This document shows, piece after piece, positions 20,274 through 28,260 of a stretch of 31,525 nucleotides of DNA (position 1 is the stretch's first letter; the number at the start of each line of letters is the position of its first letter). The translations under genes and the position numbers were made by a program. The DNA comes from DAISJM01 sp036821485 (lineage in GTDB: Bacteria > Verrucomicrobiota > Kiritimatiellia > CAIQIC01 > JAGNIJ01). The stretch covers positions 1-31,525 of the forward strand of contig DAISJM010000036.1 in NCBI GenBank assembly GCA_036821485.1. Reading direction: 5' to 3'. Under the pieces are notes generated by a model, which was given only the letters and a program-made list of their open reading frames with translations, did no database searches and was not told the origin of the DNA.

Positions 20274-23009
20274 ATGACCATAGATCCTACATACCGATTG
20301 TATCCGGCGCCGGGGCTTTCCAAGGCGGAGCACGCCACGATTGTGGACCTTCTCCGTCAGCGGGCTATCGAGCAGCCGGACAAGATGGCCTACACTTTTT
20401 ATGTGGATGGGGAGGAAAACCCGGAGTCCTACACCTACCGTCAGATGGATGAGCGGGCCCGGTCGATTGCCGCCGAACTTCAGCGACTGAAGACAGAAGG
20501 TGAGCGGGTACTCATGCTGTACCCGCCCGGGTTGGAATTCATTGCTGCGTTTTACGGCTGTCTGTATGCGGGCGTTGTGGCGATACCGGCCTATCCGCCG
20601 GGTCTCAATCAGCGTTCTGCCGCGCGCATCAACAGCATATCCGTCGATGCCGGGGCGACGACGGCGTTTACGACGGCGAAGATACTGGAGAGCCGAAAGA
20701 AGGTTTTTGACAGCATCCCGGAACTGAAGTCGTTGCGATGGATTGCCACGGACACGATGGGGGAAGGGCGTCCGGAGAAGTGGGTGCGTCCGGACATTAC
20801 GGGCAAGGCGCTGGCTTATCTCCAGTATACGTCCGGGTCGACCTCGACGCCGAAGGGTGTAATGGTCAGCCACGGGAACGTGCTGCACAACCTGGCCTAC
20901 CAGGACGAGGGATGGAAGTGCTCATCCGGCACGGGAATCGTTTCGTGGCTTCCTCACTTCCACGACTTCGGTCTGGTATTCGGTATCCTGGAGCCGATAT
21001 TCGCTGGGGTGCCCTGCGTCCTCATGTCGCCGACAGCGTTCGTCCAGCGCCCGGCTCGATGGCTCCAGGCGATCATGAAGTATCAAGGCAGTCATAATGC
21101 TGCCCCGAACTTTGCCTTTGATCTCTGCGTCTCCCAAGTCACGCCAGAGGAGCGTGACAAACTCGATCTGAGTGGTTGGCAAGTAGTAGTTAATGGCGCT
21201 GAACCGGTGAGAGCTCCGACCATGAACCGCTTCTCGGAGTATTTCGCGCCATGCGGATTCCGTCCGGAAGTGTTCAGCGCGGGCTATGGGCTGGCGGAAG
21301 CCACGCTCAAGGTCACATCGGATCGGATGGGCGAGTTGCCGGTACTGTTCAGTGCTGATGCGGATGGACTCGAGAGACATAAGGTCGTCGCCGCGCAGGC
21401 GGGCTCGGCTTCCGAACGTGTTCTGGTGGGCAACGGCAAACCGTACTTCGAGACGCAGGTTGAGATCGTCAATCCCGATACGTTGAAGCGGAGCGCGCCG
21501 GATGAGATTGGCGAGATATGGGTGAAGTCGCCGAGCTTGTGCCTGGGTTACTGGAACCGGCCGGATGCTTCCAAAGACACGTTTGAAGCCCGGATCGCAG
21601 ACACGAACGAAGGGCCGTTTCTGCGAACCGGCGATCTGGGCTTTCTGCGCGATGGCTATCTTTACATCACAGGGCGCGCCAAGGATCTCATCATCATCCG
21701 CGGTGTGAACCACTATCCTCAGGATATCGAGCTTACAGTGGAGCAGGCTCATCCGGGCGTGCGGGCGGGCCGGGGGGCGGCCTTCGCCGTCGATGTGAAG
21801 GGCGAGGAGCGGCTGGTGATTGTGTACGAGGTGGAGCGCAGCCACCGTGACCCGGATATGAACGAGATATCGGTGGCCGTGCGTCGCGCGGTCGCTGAGA
21901 ACCATGATCTCGAAGTCTACGCGTTTGTGCTCGTGCGGACAGGCAGCGTACCGATGACGTCGAGCGGCAAGATTCAGCGTCACGCATGCAAGAGATCCTT
22001 TGAGGGCGGCGAACTGGAAGTGGTTGCACAGAGCGTGCTCGACAGGATGATTGCCGCGGACCGCAAGGTGGTTGCACCGCGCGACGAGCTGGAGTCCAAG
22101 CTGGTCGACATCTGGCAGGAGATTCTCAGCATCACGCCGGTCGGCATCACGGACAATTTCTTTGATCTCGGAGGCAACTCGCTGCTGGCCTTGAGGTTGG
22201 TGGGCCGTATCCAGCAGGTGTTGGGCAAGGAAGTGGCATTGGTGGATCTCTTCACCACGCACACGATCAAGGAACTGGCGGAGTTGCTTCGCAAGGAAGG
22301 CAGGACATCGGCCTTCATTTCGCTGGTCGCGCTGAAGCCGGACGGGAAGAAGGCGCCGTTCTTCTGCGTGCATCCGGGCGGTGGCACGGTGATGTGTTTC
22401 GTTGATCTTGCGCGTTACATGGATGACGGGCATCCGTTCTACGCGCTTCAGTCGCAGGGCGTGGATGGGCATCTCAAGCCGTTGAAGAAGATCGAGGAGA
22501 TGGCCGCCCTGTATGTTCGTGAAATGCGGATGATCCAGCCTGCTGGGCCGTACCTGATTGGCGGCATGTGTCTCGGTGGCATTATTGCCTACGAGATGGC
22601 GATTCAGTTGGAGGCGATGGGTGAGAAAGTGGATCTTGTCGCCATCTTTGACACGAGACGGCCGCCGGGCTTCCGGCGTGCGCCGCGGCCAAAGCGAATG
22701 ATCAAGCAGTGGCTGGGGTCGATCGCAAACCGTGGTCAGGAGCGCTATCTCAAGAAGGTGTGGCTTGCGAACGAGAAGGCGCGCAATCGCTACAAGGCCA
22801 AGCCGTACGGTGGGAAGATCACGCTCTTCTGGAGCGATGAATCAGAGGACGAGGGCAAGCAGGATCGCGTGGCCATGTGGGCCGAATTGGCCAAGGGTGG
22901 AGCGGATGTCGTCCGGGTGCCGGGCACGCACCTGAGCCTGCTGCAGGAGCCGCACGTCAAAGTGCTGGCGGAGAAGCTGAAGGGCTGTTGGGGGGAGAGT
23001 AAGAAGTAA
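20274..23009 (+). CDS. Fatty-acyl-AMP ligase / acyl carrier / thioesterase fusion
   Basis: This 911-residue three-domain protein begins with an adenylation domain (about 1-590) carrying YTSGSTSTPKG near 185, then HFHDFGLVFGILEPIFAG, SPTAFVQRPARWLQAI and APNFAFDLCV. These are typical of fatty-acyl-AMP ligases (FAAL) rather than acyl-CoA ligases. GRAKDLIIIRGVNHYPQDIE lies near 465. An ACP domain (about 610-690) has GGNSLLAL with Ser636 as phosphopantetheine site. A type-I thioesterase domain (about 705-911) has the nucleophile elbow GGMCLGG (Cys766 in place of Ser), Asp793 and His886. It should activate a fatty acid, load it on the ACP and release or transfer it. The ATG at 20274 is chosen because family homology starts there. 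The stop codon lies inside a heptamer array. Confidence 0.9.
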   Translation: MTIDPTYRLYPAPGLSKAEHATIVDLLRQRAIEQPDKMAYTFYVDGEENPESYTYRQMDERARSIAAELQRLKTEGERVLMLYPPGLEFIAAFYGCLYAGVVAIPAYPPGLNQRSAARINSISVDAGATTAFTTAKILESRKKVFDSIPELKSLRWIATDTMGEGRPEKWVRPDITGKALAYLQYTSGSTSTPKGVMVSHGNVLHNLAYQDEGWKCSSGTGIVSWLPHFHDFGLVFGILEPIFAGVPCVLMSPTAFVQRPARWLQAIMKYQGSHNAAPNFAFDLCVSQVTPEERDKLDLSGWQVVVNGAEPVRAPTMNRFSEYFAPCGFRPEVFSAGYGLAEATLKVTSDRMGELPVLFSADADGLERHKVVAAQAGSASERVLVGNGKPYFETQVEIVNPDTLKRSAPDEIGEIWVKSPSLCLGYWNRPDASKDTFEARIADTNEGPFLRTGDLGFLRDGYLYITGRAKDLIIIRGVNHYPQDIELTVEQAHPGVRAGRGAAFAVDVKGEERLVIVYEVERSHRDPDMNEISVAVRRAVAENHDLEVYAFVLVRTGSVPMTSSGKIQRHACKRSFEGGELEVVAQSVLDRMIAADRKVVAPRDELESKLVDIWQEILSITPVGITDNFFDLGGNSLLALRLVGRIQQVLGKEVALVDLFTTHTIKELAELLRKEGRTSAFISLVALKPDGKKAPFFCVHPGGGTVMCFVDLARYMDDGHPFYALQSQGVDGHLKPLKKIEEMAALYVREMRMIQPAGPYLIGGMCLGGIIAYEMAIQLEAMGEKVDLVAIFDTRRPPGFRRAPRPKRMIKQWLGSIANRGQERYLKKVWLANEKARNRYKAKPYGGKITLFWSDESEDEGKQDRVAMWAELAKGGADVVRVPGTHLSLLQEPHVKVLAEKLKGCWGESKK

Positions 23010-23032
23010 GCAGTGAGTGGTGAGAAGTCATA
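22998..23032 (+). repeat. Heptamer array A, copy 2 (contains the stop codon of the ligase fusion)
   Basis: The units are AGTAAGA, AGTAAGC, AGTGAGT, GGTGAGA and AGTCATA. The TAA stop (23007-23009) and the last codons of the upstream gene are part of the array. It pairs with the inverted copy at 23049-23076: GTGAGAAGT at 23020-23028 is exactly complementary to 23067-23075, so a hairpin with a 38-base loop is possible between these convergent genes. Confidence 0.75.
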
Positions 23033-23048
23033 AGCATCCAATACGGCT

Positions 23049-23076
23049 CGTCACTTATTACTGCACACTTCTCACT
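23049..23076 (-). repeat. Heptamer array A, copy 3 (inverted)
   Basis: Read on the minus strand the units are AGTGAGA, AGTGTGC, AGTAATA and AGTGACG. It lies 11 bases past the sulfotransferase stop and mirrors copy 2 at the end of the opposing gene. Confidence 0.7.
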
Positions 23077-23087
23077 GGTTCGTCTGG

Positions 23088-24017
23088 CTACCAATCATTG
23101 TTCTCGGCATAGCCGAGTTTGATCAGCAGTTCACCCGCCGACTTCTTGAAGACGTCCATCTCCTCCTTCGACAGGTCCTTGTGCCAGCGTCCCTCGGAGG
23201 TCTTCGTAATGGGTTTGTGGATGCCCGGATGCAGCGCGTTCTTGGTCGCGTCGCGTGATCCGTCGCGGTTCCGGTGATAGTCGAGGATGGAGGGTTCCCA
23301 CGGCTCACCGACGAACGCGAACAATCCCTTCAGCGTCGTTTCGTCATCCCGGATCAGGTCCTCGTAGCGTAGTTCGTAGTAGCGTGGATCGCCGCGGTAG
23401 CGCAGGCCTGCGTTCACCGTCGTGACCCAGCGGGCTATGCAGTCCTCGATGGGGTTTCGCGTATTCAGTTCAATCACCTTCCCGTCGATCACCTTGCGGG
23501 AGGGGTGTGTGCGCAGGGAGCACACCGTATCACGCCCGTCGCGGATCATGTGAATGAACCGTGCCTCGGGAAAGTGTTTGAAGATGTAGTCCATGTGCAG
23601 AATGTTGTTGGGCGTTTTTTCCGCCCAGCGCTGCTTGTTGCATTTCGTGCAGTAGGCGGCGAAGAACTGGTCGATGAATTCCGCCTGCGAATCGCACGTG
23701 TCGAGCATACGGGCGACGTCGGTGGCGGGGATCTCGTACTTGAATTCCATCACCTTCGGCTTGATGGAGCGGGGGAGGAAGAGATTGCTCTCCATGCCGC
23801 AACACAGGTGGGAATGCGTATCCAGAATAACGCGGAGCAGCGTGGTGCCGCTGCGACCGCAGCCGCCGACGATGACCGGGCTGGATTTCGACGTGTAGTC
23901 GTGCAGGCGCCAGGCGCTGTTGCGTCGAACGCGCTTCTTGTTGCCCATCAGCAGCCGTCCGAGTCTGCGGAGCGCGAGTGTGGTCGAAGTGTTCACAGCC
24001 AGCCTCTCTTCTTCCAT
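23088..24017 (-). CDS. PAPS-dependent sulfotransferase family protein
   Basis: This protein of up to 309 residues has the sulfotransferase P-loop-like 5'-phosphosulfate motif VGGCGRSGTTLL at 50-61 and the 3'-phosphate motif RFIHMIRDGRDTVCSL (about 152-167). It would transfer sulfate from PAPS to a hydroxyl of a lipid, glycan or protein; the substrate is unknown. Two starts are possible: ATG 24017, which overlaps the kinase by 25 bases, or GTG 23996, which forms a GTGA overlap with the kinase stop and has GAGAGG about 6 bases upstream (302 residues). I slightly favour the GTG, though the longer form is given here. It is the last gene of a three-gene minus-strand operon. No signal peptide is seen, so it acts in the cytoplasm. 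Confidence 0.88.
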   Translation of the reverse strand: MEEERLAVNTSTTLALRRLGRLLMGNKKRVRRNSAWRLHDYTSKSSPVIVGGCGRSGTTLLRVILDTHSHLCCGMESNLFLPRSIKPKVMEFKYEIPATDVARMLDTCDSQAEFIDQFFAAYCTKCNKQRWAEKTPNNILHMDYIFKHFPEARFIHMIRDGRDTVCSLRTHPSRKVIDGKVIELNTRNPIEDCIARWVTTVNAGLRYRGDPRYYELRYEDLIRDDETTLKGLFAFVGEPWEPSILDYHRNRDGSRDATKNALHPGIHKPITKTSEGRWHKDLSKEEMDVFKKSAGELLIKLGYAENNDW

Positions 24018-24829
24018 CGTTTCCGGGTTTTCGCGATGACGGCCCGCAGGAGCTTGTCGCGTTCAGCGTCCGGTATCGGTTCCGCATCCAGATAGGCTTT
24101 CCAGACGCGCAGGCGGTCGGTGCGTGACCAGCCGGCCTTCTCCATGTTCACCTGCATCAGGTTGTGGACACGGCGCCCGAAGGGGAGCTTGCCGTACGTG
24201 CGCGTACGTTCATGATCGATCCAGAAGAGAATGGGTTCGTCTCCTTCAAAGCGGCAGAGCAGATTGCTTGTCCGCAAGTCGCCGTGATAGAGCCCGACGT
24301 GGTGCCAGCGACCGACCTCGGTTCCCATGGTCTTGAGCAAGGCCCGCTTGCGCGACGTGGAGGGAGTGAGGTTGAGAAGCGGTCGATTGATGAGTTCCTG
24401 AACCTTGTGCACGTTCTCAATGGTCCGTGTGATCAGTCCGCTGGCGGCGAGGATGCCGAAGCGGTATTCCTCGATCAGGCAGAGCGGTACGGGCACGCGG
24501 AAGCCATGGGTTGCCGCAAGGAGGCTGCCGGACAGGGCGCGCGCGGCGCGCGAGGGTCGGAGGAGGTCCTTCAGGGCATCCCAGGCATCGCGCCTGAGGA
24601 AGCGTTTGAAGAAGAAGGGCACAACCGGGTCGGGCAGCGTGCCGTGATAGACCTCCGCGAAGGGCGATGCGACGATTCTTTCCAACCCCTGGAACTTCCC
24701 GGTCCAGATGTCGGCTGCGATACGCTTCCATCCTGCATGCTCGGCCGGCGTGTGGATATGAATCTCCGACCGCGCGCGGCTGCCCGGCAGAACGGTGTGC
24801 GACCAGTGTGCTGGAAGGCGGGGCATCAT
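23993..24829 (-). CDS. InaA/WaaP-like lipopolysaccharide kinase
   Basis: This 278-residue protein-kinase-like fold has a lysine in FFFKRF (K75), the catalytic-loop motif LYHGDLRTSNLL (HGD at 182-184), and the metal-binding segment FWIDHERTR (about 203-210). These match LPS core kinases (WaaP, Kdo kinase, InaA family) better than true protein kinases. The expected role is phosphorylation of a sugar in the LPS core on the cytoplasmic face. It starts 7 bases after the esterase stop and overlaps the sulfotransferase start. No strong ribosome site is visible, so translation likely depends on coupling to the esterase gene. Confidence 0.83.
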   Translation of the reverse strand: MMPRLPAHWSHTVLPGSRARSEIHIHTPAEHAGWKRIAADIWTGKFQGLERIVASPFAEVYHGTLPDPVVPFFFKRFLRRDAWDALKDLLRPSRAARALSGSLLAATHGFRVPVPLCLIEEYRFGILAASGLITRTIENVHKVQELINRPLLNLTPSTSRKRALLKTMGTEVGRWHHVGLYHGDLRTSNLLCRFEGDEPILFWIDHERTRTYGKLPFGRRVHNLMQVNMEKAGWSRTDRLRVWKAYLDAEPIPDAERDKLLRAVIAKTRKRWKKRGWL

Positions 24830-24836
24830 GACGATG

Positions 24837-25961
24837 TTATGGGCGTTCCGCGCCGTCCTCCATGAGGGTCTTGAACTCGTCGGGAATCGCTACATCAAGA
24901 TGGCTCAGCAGGAACATGATCAGCCGGTTGTCGGCCGCACGGCTGGATACGCCGTCGCTTCGTAACGCGGTTATGCACTCGATGCCGACCTCGTCGCATC
25001 GCTCCTTGAGCGCGATGCTCTGCTTGGGGTGGTGTTTGTAGTGGGCGTTGGATTTCGGCGTGGTGTTGAGGTAGCGGCAACTGAGAAAGAGCGGCGGGTC
25101 GCCGCGGGAAATCTGGTCCAGCATCGAAGCGTCCTTCATCGCGCGTTCGAGCATATCCTGCGTGTCGCCTGCATCGAGGTTGATGCCGTAGAAGGCGTTG
25201 CCCATGGGTTTGCCGACGGGTGGTGCGCCCATGATCCTGTCCCACACGCGCATATCGTAGCTCGCCTGGGGATTGATGGCCGCAACACAGCGGACGCGAG
25301 AGGACCGGCGCAGGACGGGATCGAAACTGGAAGGGTCCGCCAACTCATCGTGGAAGGCAGTCCACATGGCCATGCCTGAGCCTGCGGAGGTGCCGGCAAG
25401 GGCGATGCGTTTGGGGTCGATGTTGTGCTTGGCAGCGTTGAGTCGGGCGAATTGGACCGCGCGGGCACCATCGCGCAGGATGAGATTGATGTTGGCCTGA
25501 TTCAGGAACCGGTAGTTGATGGAGGCCACGGACACGCCTGCCCCGAGCATCTTTTCGAGCAGGCGCATGCTGCGAACGGCTTTCTTGTCGCCGCCGACGA
25601 AGCCGCCGCCGTGTATGTAGATCACGAGCGGCGTGGGCGTGTCGGACTTGGCTTTCCAGAAATCCATGATATTGCGCGGGTGAGGGCCGTAGCTGACATT
25701 TTCGAGATCGGGTTTCATTTCGGTTTCGGAGACATCCATGGTTTCGCTGAATTTCCTCAGCATCTTGCGGTAGCGGATGGCCTCGGTCTCCGTGAGGATG
25801 CCGTCCTCGTTTTCATCGGCATCGGGATATTGCTCAAACGCGCGTTCGAGATAGGGACTGGTCGCGGAGGTGGCCTCCTCGCCACGTGCCATGGCCGGGG
25901 TGACGGAAGCCAGTGCCAGCGCGAGCGGCAGAAGCCGGAGACAGACGCGGGTTGATTGCAT
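24837..25961 (-). CDS. Secreted alpha/beta-hydrolase (esterase/lipase type) with an EF-hand
   Basis: This 374-residue protein has a signal peptide (MQSTRVCLRLLPLALALASV, cleavage near AMA-R at about residue 25). A canonical EF-hand loop at D49-E60 (D49, N51, D53, G54, L56, E60) suggests calcium binding. An alpha/beta-hydrolase domain follows, with oxyanion motif YIHGGGF (HGGG 117-120) and nucleophile elbow GTSAGSG (Ser192), as in hormone-sensitive-lipase/BD-FAE-like esterases. It heads the operon with the LPS-type kinase and sulfotransferase and could trim acyl or acetyl groups outside the cytoplasm. The frame is open a further 71 codons upstream, but that part only translates repeat DNA, so the start with the signal peptide is chosen. 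Confidence 0.87.
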   Translation of the reverse strand: MQSTRVCLRLLPLALALASVTPAMARGEEATSATSPYLERAFEQYPDADENEDGILTETEAIRYRKMLRKFSETMDVSETEMKPDLENVSYGPHPRNIMDFWKAKSDTPTPLVIYIHGGGFVGGDKKAVRSMRLLEKMLGAGVSVASINYRFLNQANINLILRDGARAVQFARLNAAKHNIDPKRIALAGTSAGSGMAMWTAFHDELADPSSFDPVLRRSSRVRCVAAINPQASYDMRVWDRIMGAPPVGKPMGNAFYGINLDAGDTQDMLERAMKDASMLDQISRGDPPLFLSCRYLNTTPKSNAHYKHHPKQSIALKERCDEVGIECITALRSDGVSSRAADNRLIMFLLSHLDVAIPDEFKTLMEDGAERP

Positions 25962-26368
25962 AGCCAGAGCGTAATAAACGCGTGGCCGGAATTCAATGGC
26001 GGAGCAGGGGGCTGAAACCAGTGACCAGTAAGCAGTGAGAAGACTAGGGGATGGGGATGCCACGAAGAGGCACAGGATGCACAGAGAGAGGAAGAAGATG
26101 TCAACCGCTGATGGCGCTGATAGCGCGGATAAAGAAGGGGATGGGATGGTCACCACGAAATACACTAAGTACACGAAAACAGAGCAAGAATGGAAATCAG
26201 TGGATTAGGGAGGAGGCAGAAGATTTCAGCAGAAGATAACAAAGGTAACGGAAAGCGGGGATGGGAAGAGACAAAGGAGGCGGAGGGACAAAGAGGGAGA
26301 GAAAGTGGACAAGGTTGCCGTCGCGTGGTGGCGCGGAACCATCAACCATCTAACCATTAATCATTCTT
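25962..26368. repeat. Intergenic repeat cassette I (407 bases, no gene)
   Basis: The spacer between the esterase start and the parvulin stop is filled by short-period arrays, with a purine-rich plus strand. Blocks in order are: heptamer A at 26020-26047; CACGAAGAGG/CACAGGATG/CACAGAGAG words at 26061-26089; nonamers GCTGATGGC, GCTGATAGC, GCGGATAAA at 26107-26133; nonamers CACGAAATA, CACTAAGTA, CACGAAAAC at 26154-26180; nonamers GAAGATAAC, AAAGGTAAC at 26232-26249; and CCATCAA/CCATCTAA/CCATTAA words at 26337-26365. Open frames through it encode only low-complexity peptides and are not genes. The esterase promoter must lie near its left end, but no convincing one was found. Confidence 0.75.
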
Positions 26369-27295
26369 TCAGGGGATGATGATACCGCCGGTGGGGTCGC
26401 CGTGCGTGATGGTAGCTTTCGCGCGCAGGCCGCGGATGAATTTGCCGAAGCGCTCGTGCTTGAGGTTCTCGATCATGTGCTCGCGGATCTGGTCTTTGAC
26501 TTCAGCTTCCGGAGTGATGCTGCCTGGTTTGCGGCCGGTGACCTGGATCACATGATACCCGAACTGTGTTTCCACGACGGGGCCGATTTCCCCGATGTTC
26601 TGGCTGAACACCGCTTTTTCAAACTCGGGCACCATCTGTCCGCGCTCCACGTCCCCGAGGCTGCCGCCCTCCTGCCGGCTGGGGCAGGTGGACTTGGCCT
26701 TGGCGACCTCGGCAAAGTCGGCCCCGGCAGCGAGCTCCTTGCGCACTTCTTCCGCGCGAGCCTTGGCATTCTCGCGCTTTGCGGCGTCGGCCTCGGCATC
26801 GCAGCCGATCAGGACGTGCCGCGACTCGGCGGTCTCGGGGATGGTGAACTGCTTGATATTCTCTTTGTAGAAGGAGGAGACCTGCTCGTCGGAGATCGCC
26901 TCGTTGCCGCCGGATTCCGCCTCGTAGAGCTTCCGGACGCGCTCGTTGGCGATGACGTCTTTGCGGAGCATATCCATGGTGACGCCCTGAGCGGCGAGCA
27001 CTTGTTCGAGCGTGGCGCCCTGCGGGAGGCCCTTGGCAATCCACGCCAGCGCGCCATCGATTTCTGCATCGGAGATGGGTTCGTTACGGCGCTCGGCTTC
27101 AGCACGCATGAGAGTCTGGTCGATGAACTGCTCGACGGTCTGCTGTTCGAGCTGCGGGCCGATCTGCTGCAGGTAGCTTTCGACCATCTGGGGCGGTACA
27201 CCTTGGCGGACAAGGGTTTGGCGGGCGATTTGCTGGGCCTGGCCGCGGGTGAGCGACTGGTCGTTGACGGTTACGATAATCGGGTCGTGCTGCAT
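26369..27295 (-). CDS. Parvulin-type peptidyl-prolyl isomerase (SurA/PrsA-like), no signal peptide
   Basis: This 308-residue protein has an N-terminal SurA-like chaperone region (about 1-150, beginning IIVTVNDQSLTRGQAQQIARQTL) and a parvulin domain (about 160-260). The latter includes SRHVLIGC, ADFAEVAKAKSTCPSRQEGGSLG and ETQFGYHVIQVTGR. Parvulins of this layout fold outer-membrane or exported proteins, yet here no signal peptide or membrane helix precedes the chaperone region. I chose ATG 27295 because GGAAGGAA lies just upstream; the in-frame ATG at 27313 adds only six residues and no export signal. It is flanked on both sides by repeat cassettes. Alternatives are a cytoplasmic chaperone or unconventional export. 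Confidence 0.9.
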   Translation of the reverse strand: MQHDPIIVTVNDQSLTRGQAQQIARQTLVRQGVPPQMVESYLQQIGPQLEQQTVEQFIDQTLMRAEAERRNEPISDAEIDGALAWIAKGLPQGATLEQVLAAQGVTMDMLRKDVIANERVRKLYEAESGGNEAISDEQVSSFYKENIKQFTIPETAESRHVLIGCDAEADAAKRENAKARAEEVRKELAAGADFAEVAKAKSTCPSRQEGGSLGDVERGQMVPEFEKAVFSQNIGEIGPVVETQFGYHVIQVTGRKPGSITPEAEVKDQIREHMIENLKHERFGKFIRGLRAKATITHGDPTGGIIIP

Positions 27296-27786
27296 GTCAT
27301 TTCCTTCCAACAAAGGTCCGCGAGTTACAAGAGACGCTGCACGCTACCCGTTTGGTGAGGGAATAAGAAGAGAAAAAGCCGGGAAAGATGGGAGGGGATA
27401 TTTACCCACAAGCGACACGAAAGCCGAGCAAGCTCAGGAAAGACAAAAGAGCATGGAGAAGACTTGGATTTGAACTGAAGGTAACAACGGGAGCAAAGGG
27501 CGAAGAATGGGGACAGGGTGTTCACCACGAAAGACACGAAGTACACGAAAATGGGAAGGGACGGAGAGGGATGCAACCGCTGATGGCGCGGATCGGGCGG
27601 ATGAAGAAGAGAGTGGAAAGAGACGGAAGAGGCAAAGCGACAAAGTAGCAGAGAAGGGGAGAGAACATCGCCACGAAAAGGCACAAGAGACGCACGGGAT
27701 GGTGGAGAGACAAAGTGGCGAAGAATCGGAAAGGCTTGCGGTGGTGGAGGTTGGAGAGGATACTCAAGATGAAAGCGGAGGTGACC
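27296..27786. repeat. Intergenic repeat cassette II (491 bases, no gene)
   Basis: The same blocks as cassette I occur on the same strand but in reverse order: GAAGGTAAC-type nonamers at about 27477-27504; CACGAAAGA, CACGAAGTA, CACGAAAAT at 27526-27552; GCTGATGGC, GCGGATCGG, GCGGATGAA at 27579-27605; and the CACGAAAAGG/CACAAGAG/CACGGGATG words at 27672-27701. The plus strand is purine-rich. Decayed words (CACAAGCGACACGAAAG) lie near 27406-27422. The part next to the parvulin gene (27296-27360) should hold its promoter; none was convincing. Confidence 0.72.
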
Positions 27787-28074
27787 ATGGCCAAGTGTCC
27801 TGTCTGTGGAAAATCGGTGAATGACTGGCACATTCTGACCTTGGGGGCCAAGACGTCGGTTCCGTGCCCAAGCTGTCACTCTGAACTCAAGATTCCGGTC
27901 AAGGTATCCGGCATCAAAATCTTCGTTTCGACCGGATTCATGATCGGTGGTTTTGTGGGTGGGCTGAGCATGGTCTCCGGCCATCCGCTCGTCTGGATCG
28001 CCGCGGTTGTTGTCTGGTTCCTTCTCCTTGCCCTTGCCGATATCCGCTATACGCAGTTGGTGAAGAAGGATTAG
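27787..28074 (+). CDS. Small zinc-ribbon membrane protein, function unknown
   Basis: This 95-residue protein has a four-cysteine zinc ribbon (C4, C7, C27, C30 in CPVCGK and CPSCHS) followed by two membrane helices (about 45-62 and 67-86) and a short basic tail. The ATG at 27787 is chosen because GGAGG lies 5 bases upstream. The frame continues upstream to 27715, but that part runs into repeat DNA and lacks a ribosome site. Family members of this kind are common in PVC genomes as hypothetical proteins. A membrane-associated RNA, DNA or protein adaptor is possible; I do not recognise the family. It is followed by tRNA-Gly on the other strand. Confidence 0.75.
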   Translation: MAKCPVCGKSVNDWHILTLGAKTSVPCPSCHSELKIPVKVSGIKIFVSTGFMIGGFVGGLSMVSGHPLVWIAAVVVWFLLLALADIRYTQLVKKD

Positions 28075-28107
28075 CTGGGAGCTGCTTTCTGGCGTTCGGC
28101 TGGATAT

Positions 28108-28182
28108 TGGAGCGGGAGACGGGGATCGAACCCGTGACGTTCAGCTTGGGAAGCTGACATTCTACCACTGAATTACTCCCGC
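28108..28182 (-). tRNA. tRNA-Gly (anticodon CCC)
   Basis: Read on the minus strand, the acceptor arms GCGGGAG and CTCCCGC pair perfectly, the D-arm contains AGTGGTAG, and the anticodon stem TCAGC/GCTGA encloses the loop TTCCCAA with anticodon CCC. The T-arm is ACGGG-TTCGATC-CCCGT. The discriminator is T and the CCA end is encoded (28108-28110). It decodes GGG codons. It lies between two plus-strand genes on the opposite strand. Confidence 0.97.
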
Positions 28183-28197
28183 ACCGGGAATGGACGT

Positions 28198-28225
28198 ATA
28201 CTAGCGCACACCTTTGGATTGTCCA
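28198..28225 (-). promoter_or_regulatory. Candidate tRNA-Gly promoter
   Basis: On the minus strand, TGGACA (28220-28225) and TAGTAT (28198-28203) are separated by 16 bases; an alternative -10, TATACG, lies 3 bases downstream. The predicted transcript starts a few bases before the tRNA 5' end at 28182. Confidence 0.42.
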
Positions 28226-28260
28226 CAGCATTCGCATGGAGGACGGGGAGGAGTAGGAAA

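Noticed and set aside
25962..26174. 71-residue N-terminal extension of the esterase
   Set aside because: It translates repeat DNA only; a good signal peptide starts at 25961.
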